This document shows, piece after piece, positions 11,320 through 21,729 of a DNA stretch of 64,000 nucleotides. Location: the NCBI GenBank assembly GCA_963682025.1, contig OY821517.1, positions 295,290,344 through 295,354,343 on the forward strand. Reading direction: 5' to 3'. The position numbers and the translations under genes are program-made. Positions within the stretch are counted from its first letter, which is position 1; the number at the start of each line of letters is the position of its first letter. This DNA is from Cordilura impudica (lineage: Eukaryota > Arthropoda > Insecta > Diptera > Scathophagidae). The notes under the pieces are model-generated. The model made no database searches. It was not told the origin of the DNA and was given only the letters and a program-made list of their open reading frames with translations.

Positions 11320-12640
11320 CAACAGCTGCGCGGCAGCACAGGTGTGGTTGCCAAACGCGCGGAAGCGGCGCGTGGCGTGCGACCGCGGACTCGGATGCGA
11401 CGCGCTCTCGGAACACAGCTTAGCTAAAATATCGCAATGCTCTAAAAAATATGTTTTAGGAATTAAAATAAGTTAACGAGAACTAAGCGGAGGCACGGGT
11501 AGTAGCTGCGAGGAAGCGGCGCGAGGCGCGCGGACGCGACGCGCTCGCGGAACACAGCTCAGCTAAAATATCGACCGCGAATTCGGACACGACGGATGCG
11601 CACGCGACGCGCTTTCGGAACACAGCTCAGCTAAAATATCGCAATGCTCTAAAAAATATGTTTTAGGAATTAAAATAAGTTAACGAGAACTAAGCGGAGG
11701 CACGGGTAGTAGCTGCGAGGAAGCGGCGCGAGGCGCGCGGACGCGACGCGCTCGCGGAACACAGCTCAGCTAAAATATCGACCGCGAATTCGGACACGAC
11801 GGATGCCCACGCGACGCGCTTTCGGAACACAGCTCAGCTAAAATATCGCAATGCTCTAAAAAATATGTTTTAGGAATTAAAATAAGTTAACGAGAACTAA
11901 GCGGAGGCACGGGTAGTAGCTGCGAGGAAGCGGCGCGAGGCGCGCGGACGCGACGCGCTCGCGGAACACAGCTCAGCTAAAATATCGACCGCGAATTCGG
12001 ACACGACGGATGCGCACGCGACGCGCTTTCGGAGCACAGCTCAGCTAAAATATCGCAATGCTCTAAAAAATATGTTTTAGGAATTAAAATAAGTTAACGA
12101 GAACTAAGCGGAGGCACGGGTAGTAGCTGCGAGGAAGCGGCGCGAGGGGCGCGGACGCGACGCGCTCGCGGAACACAGCTGAGCTAAAATATCGCAATGA
12201 TCTGAAAAATATATTTTGGCGATTAAAATAAGTTGACAGCAACTGCGCGACAGCACGGGTGTGGCTGCCATACGCGCGGCGGGCGACCGCTGACTCGGAT
12301 GCGACGGATGCGCACGCGACGCGCTCTCGGAACATAGGTCAGCTAAAATATTGCAATGCTCTAAAAAACATGTTTTAGGAATTAAAATAAGATAACGAGA
12401 ACTAGGCGGCAGCACGGGTAGTAGCTGCGAGGAAGCGGCGCGAGGCGCGCGGACCCGACGGATGCGGACGCGACGCGCTCGCGGAACACAGCCTACCAAA
12501 AATATCGCAATGATCTGAAAAATATATTTTGGCGATTAAAATAAGTTGACAACAACTGCGCGGCAGCACGGGTGTGCTGCCAAACGCGAGGAAGCGGACG
12601 CGACTCGCTCTCGGAACACAGCTTAGTGAAGTGTCGTATG
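11320..12640. repeat. GC-rich CpG-dense tandem array in the Helitron
   Basis: Each unit joins an AT-rich block (ATCGCAATGCTCTAAAAAAT, then AATTAAAATAAGTTAACGAG) to a CpG-dense block (GGAAGCGGCGCGAGG, GCGCGGACGCGACGCGCTCG, GGAACACAGCTCAGC). The ATCGCAATG mark falls at 11431, 11638, 11844 and 12052 (about 207 bp apart), then 12191, 12351 and 12503 in shortened units. Arg-rich frames across it are not genes. Confidence 0.9.
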
Positions 12641-13116
12641 ATAAATTTTATCTACGTATGTGCAATAATTACCTGTTGATCAAAATAGGCCACACATATA
12701 CTATAAGCAATTGCTTAAAGAAACCTTGAATTTGACGTCTCTGCTCGATGATGATCACTTATTGAATGAATTAATTCAATTTTTAAAAGTTTTGATTCCT
12801 TTAATTTGCGGCCCATTCCGTTATATTTGATGTTTATAAATAAACTGAAAAAAAAAACTTAAAGCGGTTTCGCACCTTATTTTTGAAGCATTTTTGCTGC
12901 AACATCTTATAAAAAACTTCTAAATTAAAAAACCAAAAACTTTTTAAATGAAATAAAAAATGAATTTTCTGCCCATACAAATTTTTGGGAGAAAGTTCAT
13001 TTTATTGGGGAATTTGTTAATTGGGGACTAAGTACTCAGCGCCTGGTAAGCATAGTGAACCATTTTTCAAGTCAAAGGCCTTTTCATCCCGGGCAAGACC
13101 GGGTAAAAACAGCTAG

Positions 13117-16083
13117 TTTTTAAATAAAGAAAGAGAATAAATATTTAACAATGACATAGGTATGTCGTCTGTTATAAATATAAATATGTATATAAAGTAT
13201 TCTAGACATGTTTATAAAAAATAACTAATATTTATAGGTATGTATAAAATTTAGATAAATTCCTCTATAATGAGTTTTCTATAATTTAAAGCATTTTCAA
13301 CATAATTATAAAGTGAATTCCAGTCGTTACATATTCGTCCATTCAAAATATTTATGACATCAAAATCAACAACAAACATCTGTTTCGAAATTCTTTAAAT
13401 ATTGGACATCTTGCCATGAAATGTTGAGTTGTTTCATTTTCGCCGGTGTTGCATAAAGTGCATGTATGGTTTCCAGTTGTATTAAAACTGTTTGAATTTA
13501 ACGGTAATATACCGCATCTCGCTTTAAAAATGGTTGAGATTTGCCTTTGACTCCTCAAGTTTTCGATATAGTTTCTGTCCATACTATGGTTCAAATATTT
13601 ATAAATTCTTGATGTACTATTTAGAGCTTGCTGTTGCATTTCCATAATTGACCTTGATTTCATTTCTTGAAGCAAAATCGTTCCATTTCGAATCCATTGT
13701 TGACTATTATTTTCAAAGTTAAATTGAACCCCAAATTCTCTACTTATTTCATTGATTTTCTTTGCCCAAAATATATTATCTCGTAACGCAACTAGTGATA
13801 ATTTGTTTGGTAATCTGTTTTGGTTGTACTGAAATAGCGTTTTGTAGATATAGTCCATATGTAAATTCAATGTGTAGAAATGACTGCACTCTACTTTTGT
13901 TTCCAAATACAAAGCATAATTGGGTGTAAAATCTGGTAGTTTTAGAATTATTTTCAAGAAATACCTCTGTAACTTGTCTACCTCCTCGAATAAATAGTAA
14001 CCCCAGACCTGAGCCGCATATGCTTGTATAGATCGGCAGACTGATTGAAAAAGCTTCCACTTAGATTTCAAGCTTATGTTCGGTTTATTAGGAAAACTGT
14101 TCCACGTTGAATTAATGCTATTCTTAGACGATATATTTCTTTTTTCAATATGTTTCCTAAAACTCGTTTGCGGGGTGAAAATTACGCCTAAATAGTTGTA
14201 CTCATTCACAATTTTAATTTCTTGATTTTTGTACTCAATCTTATCACTTGATGCAAGCCTGCCTCCTTTTCGGAAGACCATCATTTCAGATTTAAGCATA
14301 TTCACCTCCATATTCCACTGCTTACAATAATTTTCCAAGTTCTTTACCATGTTTCTCATTATTTGTATATCATCAGCCAATAAAACTATATCATCCGCAT
14401 ACATAAGCAAACGTATATTTATGTCATCTACCATCAGACCACCTCCCAAATGTTCATGCAGGTCATTTAAGTACAGTGTAAAGAGCAATGGGGACAGCAG
14501 ACATCCTTGTTTAACGCCAGTATAAGTTTCAAAGTATTCAGTAAAATCTTTTCCTGTCCAAACTGCGGACTTTGTATGTTTGTACAAATTTTCAGTAAGG
14601 TTGACCAGTTTCGTGGACATACCTAATGAATGTAGTTTATATACAAGAGCTTTCCTCGGCACTCTATCGAAGGCGGCTTTAAAATCAACAAAAAATGCGT
14701 TAATCTTTTTCTTTTTATTCAGGTTATAATTGACTATTACTGATAAATTATAAATGTTATCTACAGTTGAATAGTGTGGTCTGAAGCCGGATTGAAATTC
14801 ATTTAGAATATTATTTTGTTCAACCCAATTTGTAAGCCTAGAATTTATAATGCCCATAAAAAGTTTTGCCACACAGTTCATAAAGGAAATCCCTCTGTAA
14901 TTGCAAGTAGAATTTACATTTCCTTTCTTATAAATGGGAAATATAATACTGCGCTCAAACTCTTCTCCTACATTTCCCGTTTCAAAAATTATATTAAAAG
15001 CATTAACAAGTTGTATAAGAAATTCGTCTGTAGCATATTTAAACATTTCATACGGCACTCTATCAGCTCCAGGGGCTTTCTCCAATTTTGTCTTTTTGAT
15101 GATGTTTTTAATCTCCTGTAGAGTAATATTTTTGTCCAAATCATAGTTCACATGATACATTGGTGCATATTGAATGTCTTTTGACAAATTCGGTTGGTTA
15201 AGTAACGACTCGAAATATTTTCTAAATTCATCAGCAGGTATAGATGTTCCAATTTTAAGAACATCACCTCTTATTTCTCTAGCTAATTTCCACCATTCCT
15301 TAGAATCATTTATTTTATTGATTTTGTTGTTAATTTCATCATAATATTCCTTTTTACGTTTTCTACATTCACTTACGTACTCAAAATTAGCCTGCAGGTA
15401 TTTGTCTTTATCTTGTGGATTATTTGATTTTCTAAATTCATTAAGTGATTCTAATGCTTTTTCTCTGGCGTTCATACATTTGAAATTAAACCATTTGGAT
15501 TTGAATATGGGGGTATTTTTATTTTGTTGGGTATTTGGCAAAGATTTATTGATTACATTTATCAGTTGTTTTAAATTCATAACTACTCCTTGGAAATTTT
15601 GCAAATTTTTGTTGAGATTTTGTTGATAATTTTCTTTGTATGAATCTTTCCATCTAAGCTTTGGCAGTAGATTTAACTTTTTATTATCTTCCCAAGAATT
15701 TTTGATACACAGCTTCAATTTAAGTGGCATGTGATCTGACCATATTTTTGATTCAATCTCAAAATTCTGAATATATTGAAGAGCATCATGTGCGGTTGCA
15801 CAAATATCATTTACAGAGTTGCCCACGTTGCTCATAAATGTGTATTCACCATTTTCATCACCTAATGTGCAGCCGTTTAATATTACAAAACCATAATTAT
15901 TGCATAAATCTAATAAATTTTTGCCTTTAGCGTTAATGATGGCATCTTTAGATCGTCTCTCACTGAGACCTGCTATAAAATTTTTTGTATGAATTTCTTC
16001 TAAATCTTGTTGCAGTCTGCCGATACGTACATTCATATCCCCAACTATTACGGCATTATCGACTTGATTATTTTCAATTTTTT
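13117..16083 (-). mobile_element. 5'-truncated non-LTR retrotransposon (LINE)
   Basis: Truncation is near 16083, next to Transib-derived DNA. The 3' UTR runs from the stop at 13352 down to about 13117, where the Helitron's CTAG end abuts it. ORF1 and the endonuclease N-terminus are absent. It is probably a recent insertion, because its frame is unbroken. Confidence 0.8.
13352..16078 (-). CDS. LINE endonuclease/reverse transcriptase, about 900 codons, open
   Basis: The first Met of the frame is at 16036, but the open frame continues upstream to about 16078 with AVIVGDMNVRIG, an APE-endonuclease strand, so the true protein began earlier. Next come the endonuclease C-terminal motif SDHMPLKL, and a reverse transcriptase with NYRGISFMNCVAK, FFVDFKAAFDRVPRKAL, GVKQGCLLSPLLF and the active site LLMYADDIVLLADD. 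It ends with a Cys/His motif (CTLCNTGENETTQHFMARC). No stop or frameshift is present. It encodes nicking and target-primed reverse transcription, but without the endonuclease N-terminus it is unlikely to be autonomous. The clade is not assigned. Confidence 0.88.
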   Translation of the reverse strand: MENNQVDNAVIVGDMNVRIGRLQQDLEEIHTKNFIAGLSERRSKDAIINAKGKNLLDLCNNYGFVILNGCTLGDENGEYTFMSNVGNSVNDICATAHDALQYIQNFEIESKIWSDHMPLKLKLCIKNSWEDNKKLNLLPKLRWKDSYKENYQQNLNKNLQNFQGVVMNLKQLINVINKSLPNTQQNKNTPIFKSKWFNFKCMNAREKALESLNEFRKSNNPQDKDKYLQANFEYVSECRKRKKEYYDEINNKINKINDSKEWWKLAREIRGDVLKIGTSIPADEFRKYFESLLNQPNLSKDIQYAPMYHVNYDLDKNITLQEIKNIIKKTKLEKAPGADRVPYEMFKYATDEFLIQLVNAFNIIFETGNVGEEFERSIIFPIYKKGNVNSTCNYRGISFMNCVAKLFMGIINSRLTNWVEQNNILNEFQSGFRPHYSTVDNIYNLSVIVNYNLNKKKKINAFFVDFKAAFDRVPRKALVYKLHSLGMSTKLVNLTENLYKHTKSAVWTGKDFTEYFETYTGVKQGCLLSPLLFTLYLNDLHEHLGGGLMVDDINIRLLMYADDIVLLADDIQIMRNMVKNLENYCKQWNMEVNMLKSEMMVFRKGGRLASSDKIEYKNQEIKIVNEYNYLGVIFTPQTSFRKHIEKRNISSKNSINSTWNSFPNKPNISLKSKWKLFQSVCRSIQAYAAQVWGYYLFEEVDKLQRYFLKIILKLPDFTPNYALYLETKVECSHFYTLNLHMDYIYKTLFQYNQNRLPNKLSLVALRDNIFWAKKINEISREFGVQFNFENNSQQWIRNGTILLQEMKSRSIMEMQQQALNSTSRIYKYLNHSMDRNYIENLRSQRQISTIFKARCGILPLNSNSFNTTGNHTCTLCNTGENETTQHFMARCPIFKEFRNRCLLLILMS

Positions 16084-16137
16084 AATATATAAAAAAAAGT
16101 GTAACTTATTGTTAGTGTAATGAAAAAGTACTTTAAA

Positions 16138-17925
16138 TCAACCAATTTTAGTAAAAATTTCTTCTAAATAGCCTTGATTTTCATCTTCTAAAAGTTGTTT
16201 AGCTTCTTCGTCTAATTCAATAGAGGTAGTTTTCCATTTTTGACGAATGTTGGACATATATCGATCTGAAGTGCACAACAAAATAGGGATAAGGTCTTCA
16301 TTAGTACAACATCTGGAAATTTTCCTTGTGTTGTGCTCGCGAAAGATTCTGTATGTAGCCTTTGTTCCTTTTTTTTTGCGCTTCTTCAGATAGATCTCCT
16401 ATTGGTAGCATATTGTTTTGAATTATTTGTTCCCCATGGTACAAAATTTTATGAACTGTGGATGGCATATATCTCCAAGAGTATTTTTCATTATAAAGTA
16501 TAGCTGTTTTATTGGCGTACTCTCCAAATTTTTTTGCATTTTTCTTTCTGCTGCATGCTAGAACTTCTAATATGATTTTGAATCGTCTTATTAATTCATT
16601 ATCTACACCTGTGATAGATGCTGCAGTTTCCGGATCGGAAAAAAATCTCCTTGCAGTATTTACATCATTTGTGTTTCCTTCCCCTTGTTTTGGTTGGTCG
16701 GTTACGAGGCCTAGCTGTGGATATTTTTGTTGAATTTGTTGTTTTTTTTTTCTTTCTTTTTTCTTCATTTTCTTTGTTTTTTCTCACTGTTTCGCCTAAC
16801 GGACCAAATTCCAAATCATAACCCAATTTAAGAATATGCTCCATGAAACGTATTCTAGCATGAAGAGGGGACATTCCAAATTCGTAGGCTTCCTTAAAAC
16901 TATCGTCTTCTGGCGGTGGTTGGCTTAATTGACTTGATGTCTTTGATGACGTTGACTTTGTTTCAGTTAAAGCTTGTGCAACTTTTCCATCAATCATTGT
17001 GAGACACATTTTAAAATGTACTTCAATGTCTTGGTCATCAAATTTAAATATTACTGGTTGAAGTTCCTTAATTTGATCTTTTATTTCTTGAACTTCTTCA
17101 GTTATGACATCTTTGGTTTCCTTTTTGATTGCAAATTTTATTGGTCTGCAATACTTTGTTGAAGAAGGAATTTAATTTTTCCATATATCAATTTCTGTTG
17201 CTCTATCTTGTTGATCTTGCAATTTTATTTCGGCTGATGTTAAAGTGACACTAATAGCAGATTGTGAAGGTAAGCATTCTTTTTTGGCAGAAACTAAATC
17301 TCGATACTCTGGAAAAATCCCACAATTCTTTTCATTGGTTCGCTTCCTCAATTCCTTATATTGATTTTTGGTCAATTTCAAATCCAAAAATAAGGCGAAC
17401 GCTTCTTCCGGCGTAAATTTCTTATCTTCAATTGGTGTAGGAATGCTTTTCAAAATCCTCTTTGAATTTGGTGCAAAAATGAATCCTTAATAATTCTTTG
17501 ATAAATTTCTTCATTGATATTCTCCAGCTTGCGCCTTCGAGATCTTTCACTACATCCGTCAATTGGTTTTGCTGGTCGACCCTTTTTTCCACTTTCGGTG
17601 GCAGTTGTAGATGCACTCTCAAAAATAAGTTCTTTATTAACCAGTCTTGGTAACGTTTGTACATCTTTGCCTTGCTATGAGAGCATTCAATGTGCCGTCT
17701 TTTCAAATTCGATGCAAAATTAGTTATTTTTCCTTTGTGCATTTCAATGTCTTCTACGTTACAATTCTTAAAGAAGTCGTTACTCACTATGTGCAAAATT
17801 ACATCGTCTACATCATTTCGTTGAAAATAAATATCTGCCAGGTCTCTGTAACAGTACTTAGCCATTGCACAAATTGTAATGAATAATAATTGTGGAAACA
17901 TTATTATAAATACTCTTTCTTGCAA
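16138..17925 (-). pseudogene. Transib (RAG1-related) transposase, broken and internally deleted
   Basis: Pieces are collinear on the minus strand: an N-terminal region (17925-17428); FALFLDLKLTKNQYKELRK and IFPEYRDLVSAKKECLP (17453-17172); TKYCRPIKFAIKKETKD and MCLTMIDGKVAQALTETKS, then EFGMSPLHARIRFMEHILK (to 16665); and YMPSTVHKILYHGEQII with MLPIGDLSEEAQKKRNKGY (16768-16301). A shift near 16345 is followed by REHNTRKISRCCTNEDLIP to a stop near 16138. These motifs are typical of Transib transposases, relatives of vertebrate RAG1. Between EIKLQ (about 17210) and IWKN (about 17175) the segment that should hold the first catalytic Asp is missing, and a stop follows IWKN. Clear TIRs were not identified. 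Confidence 0.75.
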
Positions 17926-18289
17926 TTATGTAAAATAAAAATATTTATCTTTTATTACCACTTTTAGAAGCATAAAACACCCACACCCTAACCCCTTTTA
18001 AAAGGTGAAGCATACCTGCTCATATCTTAAAGGGCTATGTCGCAATAGTTTTTTTTTTACCATTTACCTGTTATTTAAATTGTTACCCATTTTGTCAGGT
18101 ATTTAAACTATATAACTCTAATTCAGACTATTAATGTTTTTGAAAGATACCTATGTAAATGTACCTGTAACAATTAGCGCATTATATCTCAACCCTTTTT
18201 TATAAGTATATAACAACTCCTGACAACTCTACCGACACGCAAAAAAATACACCGCGGTGCACCGGTACGACCAACTTTTGTATTCATAA
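17926..18289. other. AT-rich stretch, no gene seen
   Basis: It lies beyond the 5' side of the Transib relic. No TIR matching the other Transib side was recognised. Confidence 0.4.
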
Positions 18290-18445
18290 CACTCAGACGG
18301 ACGGACGGACATCGTTTAATCGACTCTGAAAGTGTTTTTGAGTCGATCCGTATAATAAAAGATGCATAAAGGTCCAATATTTTTGGCAGTTACAAACATC
18401 ACCTCAAACTTAATATATGCTAACCACATATTGGACAACTTTTGT
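18290..18445 (-). repeat. Family A fragment
   Basis: It has a (GACG)n tract followed by ATCGT, GAGTCGATCCGTATAATAAA and CAATATTTTTGGCAGTTACA, matching the inverted form of the 780-bp family. Only this part is recognisable. Confidence 0.6.
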
Positions 18446-19204
18446 ATTCATAAATTTTGCAGAAAATATCTAACCTTGGGTCAGAAAAATTGTTCTGGTG
18501 CACACGGGCGGAAACTGGCGGGTATATAATGTGATATAGGAGTATAGCGGAGGGTTCGGACTATAGAAGAGTGCAAGATTTTTTCTGACTGCTGTTGACT
18601 GGCAGGAGTTATGCTCTATTCTGTAGGAGATTTTCGGAAAATTTTGACCTTTTTTAAAAATTTTTTATTTTAAATTTCGGAATGACTCAGTGATTTTACA
18701 TTTTTAACATTAATAGCCAAAAATTATACAAAATTTATTTCACTCCAAAATCTTTTAAATCAAAAAAGTTACAGTCATTCAAAAATAAAAATTTACAAAG
18801 AAATTTTTAATTTTAGCAAAATACTGAGAAAGCCCATTTTCGAAGACACTGTTCGCTATGACATAGTTGAGATATAGTCGCAATTTTTTGGTTCCCGAGG
18901 TTTACTAGTATTTACTTTGAATAACATAACTTTAAAATCGGTAACAAAAAAAAAATGATTTTTGGCCGCCTTCTCAAAATATGGTCCACTGTGCGGTGCC
19001 GAACACAATCATTATTGTATTTCATTTTGATATTTCGTTATGTACAGGAACATGTTTTTAACACGTATTTTTTGTTTCGAACACACGTAAACCACACAGA
19101 TTCGAGTGTAGCTTTATTTTAAGTTCGTGTTCCACATGTACTGCTAAAAAAAACAGAACATGTTCTTGAACGCGTACATCTAAAAATTAAAACATTATCC
19201 ATTC
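18446..19204. other. Non-coding stretch upstream of Cdep exon
   Basis: No gene or repeat with clear limits is visible. It is presumably part of the long Cdep intron. Confidence 0.4.
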
Positions 19205-19493
19205 GCACTGGTTCAATATTGACATTTAAGTGGCTTGGTTTTGGACGACCAGTGTGTTTAGCTTCCTGAATTTTTCAATTACTCTCTTCGCAGTTGACAT
19301 AGTTAGGTCAATATTCGGACTTTTTTCGTTATTTGTCAAATATTGTTCAGCAATGAAAACGCTTTATAATGCTCCATTTTTGCTAACCCTAAACTGTCTA
19401 ACTGTCTCTTTCTTTTGGTTAACAACACTTTCCTACACAAATGGTGGTAAATTCTAATCTTGCGTTAATTTCGGCACACCCTTTATATGGTTT
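19205..19493 (-). pseudogene. DD41D-type transposon relic, N-terminal end only
   Basis: The right end GCACACCCTT at 19484-19493 followed by TATA resembles the DD41D terminus. Minus-strand frames give decayed helix-turn-helix residues with stops. It sits about 120 bp before the Cdep exon. Confidence 0.5.
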
Positions 19494-19612
19494 TAAGGAA
19501 TATCTTCCTAAAATTGTCTTTTTTTTTTTTGGTAAAGCCCTAAAAAAGGCCACTTAATTTTTAATTTTTTTTTTTTGTTTTTTATCTAAAAACTCATTGT
19601 TTTTTCCTCCAG

Positions 19613-19872
19613 ATGTTTATAACGGCATAAATGGCAACATGTCTTTAGACAGAAGAGACAATTTGTCTTTGGATAGAACCATAGGATCAGATAAATCTTC
19701 ATCATTGTCACGATCAGAGGCAGGTACGTATGACGTGATACAGGCCGAAATTCAACATGCCAAACGGCACGACTTGCCCACAGGACAAACGGCCATCAAC
19801 AATAATGGACCTAATGCACAGGGAACTAGTAGCGGCAACAGTGCAGAAAACGAAGCAGAAGCTAAAAAGAGG
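19613..19872 (+). CDS. Cdep: Cdep (FARP-type RhoGEF), first visible coding exon
   Basis: This internal exon follows a pyrimidine-rich stretch ending in CAG at 19610-19612 and ends before GTAAGC at 19873. It starts with the last two bases of a codon and ends in phase 0. It encodes about 86 low-complexity, Ser- and Asn-rich residues with two near-copies of an SLDR motif, matching the linker between the FERM/FA region and the DH domain in FARP proteins. The linker alone would not identify the gene; the call rests on the exons that follow. Upstream FERM exons were not found in 1-19612. Confidence 0.75.
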
Positions 19873-19934
19873 GTAAGCCAGCCATAAGAAATAAATATTC
19901 GATAAATTTAGTAATATTTATGATAATTTTACAG

Positions 19935-20406
19935 AAATGGCCCACCGAGAAATCATATTTTTTGGCCAAGGAATTGCTAATGAGTGAACGTACCTATAAG
20001 AAAGATCTAGAGATACTCAACAATCATTTTCGTCTCGAATTAACGCCAGAGGATGTGGAAAATTTACAGCCTCTCTTCGAGATGTTAGAATCGATGGGTC
20101 AACATCATAATATTTTCCTGCGTGATCTGGAACATCGCATGGTTTTGTGGGAGGGTCGTGGTACTCACGATACCCATCGTATTGGAGATGTTATGTTGAA
20201 AAATATGGCAGCTCTGCCCATTTATGATGAATATGCCCAGGCTCATGCAGAAATTTTGCAATGTCTAAATGAAATGTTTGAAACCGACAATCGTTTTCAA
20301 CAAATCTATAAAGATTTTGAACAGCAGAAGATTTGCTATTTACCCGTAGGTGAATTATTATTGAAGCCCCTGAATCGTATGTTACATTATCAATTGATTT
20401 TGGAAA
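19935..20406 (+). CDS. Cdep: Cdep exon encoding the RhoGEF (DH) domain
   Basis: The exon begins after ACAG at 19931-19934 in phase 0 and ends before GTAAGT at 20407, leaving one base of an Arg codon. The preceding intron is only 62 bp. The 157 residues carry the Dbl-homology signature: KSYFLAKELLMSERTYKKDL (helix and conserved region 1), then WEGRGTHDTHRIGDVML, then YKDFEQQKICYLP and LLLKPLNRMLHYQLIL, all collinear with animal FARP1/FARP2. FARP proteins are FERM-RhoGEF-PH-PH proteins that act at the plasma membrane in Rho-family GTPase and neurite signalling. The DH domain catalyses GDP release from the GTPase. Which GTPase the fly protein uses cannot be read from sequence. Confidence 0.92.
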
Positions 20407-20678
20407 GTAAGTGTTTAAAAAATGTTCACGTCCCCAAATTTCTGATTCGCTTATGAGTTATGAGAACTTTTAAAGTCATATCAATAAGAAATATTTTTGT
20501 TCAGTTTATAACCGACTATGACTATGGCATTCATAAAATGTTCAAATTAAAAAGTATTTACACAGTCATAATTCCTAAGTGCTCAGAAATTTGTTGTTTA
20601 CTCACGTCTATTGACTTTTATATATTTGTTCATGTAAGTAACTTTATGGCTAATCTATTACTATTATCTTTCATCCAG

Positions 20679-21188
20679 GACTTTGTGATTTCTATACTGA
20701 AGAACATTTGGATTATGGCGATTGTCAAGCAGTCTACCATTTACTGTCTCGCTCTACGAAACAAATACGCGTTCTATTACCCGATTCTATGAATTACATA
20801 CAACTCTGTGAACTACAGCGTGATGTCATTGGTTTCGATAAATTAGTACAAAATCAACGTAAACTTATACGACAGGGTTGCCTTTTGAAACATTCTAAAC
20901 GTGGCCTGCAACAACGCATGTTTTTCTTATTTTCTGATATTTTACTGTTTGGCTGCAAGTCACCCATCGATCAATCGTTCCGCATTTTGGGTCATGTCCC
21001 CGTTCGTTCGCTTCTAACCGAAAATGGCGAACACAATTCATTTTCTATATTTGGTGGACAATGTGCGATAACGGTTAGCGCTTGCACCACTGCCGAAAAG
21101 ACACTTTGGCTGGCCGAATTGTCGAAGGCAGCAGCGGATATTAAAAATAAACCACATACCCAGTTGACGTTGAATTTGAAAAATTGCA
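20679..21188 (+). CDS. Cdep: Cdep exon: end of DH domain and first PH domain
   Basis: The acceptor is CATCCAG ending at 20678, after a 272-bp intron. The first two bases complete an Arg codon and the exon ends with one base before GTGAGT at 21189. The frame runs from LCDFYTEEHLDYGDCQAV (last DH helices) through LCELQRDVIGFDKLV into a PH domain with GCLLKHSKRGLQQRMFFLFS, FRILGHVPVRSLL and the PH C-terminal helix with KTLWLAELSKAA. The order and the basic GLQQRMFFLFSD strand match the first PH domain of FARP proteins. It is followed by an 11.6-kb intron full of repeats. Confidence 0.92.
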
Positions 21189-21729
21189 GTGAGTATTAAA
21201 GTTTTAGTTTTACAATTTGTTTGTGTTTTTAATATCAAACAATTTAATGTTCGTTATTTTTGGCTGCCAAGAAAAGGAAGATGTTATGCCAAGTAAGAGA
21301 CTTTTTAAGTTCTGAAATGATTTGAATTGATTATAAAAAATTTTTTGAGAACACAAAATTTTAAGTTTCCAAAATTTTTTTAATGTTCCAAAATTTTTTT
21401 AAAGGTGAAAATAAGTTTCTGAGGTGAAGCAAAAAAATAATTTTCATATCAATAATAACACTAGGTAACAATCTTTTTGTAATAAATAGAGTCCGCCTAT
21501 TTCTTTTAAGTAGTGTGGCCTGCCAAGCTCGAAAACAGAATCTTAATTAATCAAGTTTTTTATGATTTTGATTATTTAGTATATTTCGAATTAGTAACAT
21601 CGAATCTGGTTAATAAATTATCGAAAAAGTTAAAAAAATAATGCACAGATTGTTCTGAAATCTAATTAGTACTAAAAGTTCAATAGGCAAACATATGAAA
21701 TAGTTTTTTTCTAAAACTGCAAATTAAAA
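21189..21729 (+). other. Start of the 11.6-kb Cdep intron
   Basis: AT-rich intronic sequence after the donor at 21189. No gene or bounded repeat is visible before the dyad array. Confidence 0.6.

Larger units (their letters stand above)
9707..13116 (+). mobile_element. Non-autonomous Helitron with internal tandem arrays
   Basis: The 5' end is TCTATATATATAAAATTC at 9707 and the 3' end is CTAG at 13113-13116, preceded by a GC-rich hairpin CCCGGGCAAGACCGGG (13088-13103) and nine bases. The flanking bases are A (9706) and T (13117), the Helitron insertion rule. These three features agree with canonical Helitrons. No Rep/helicase coding is present. The interior is a 158-bp repeat array, then a GC-rich array, bounded by related blocks containing AAATTCCCC (near 11089) and GGGGAATTTGT (near 13012). 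Length 3410 bp. Confidence 0.85.

Noticed and set aside
12084..12499. Arg/Ala-rich minus-strand ORFs
   Set aside because: They are translations of the CpG-dense array in a Helitron, not proteins.
20460..20792. 110-codon ORF between Cdep exons
   Set aside because: It spans the 272-bp intron and reads the next exon in the wrong frame.
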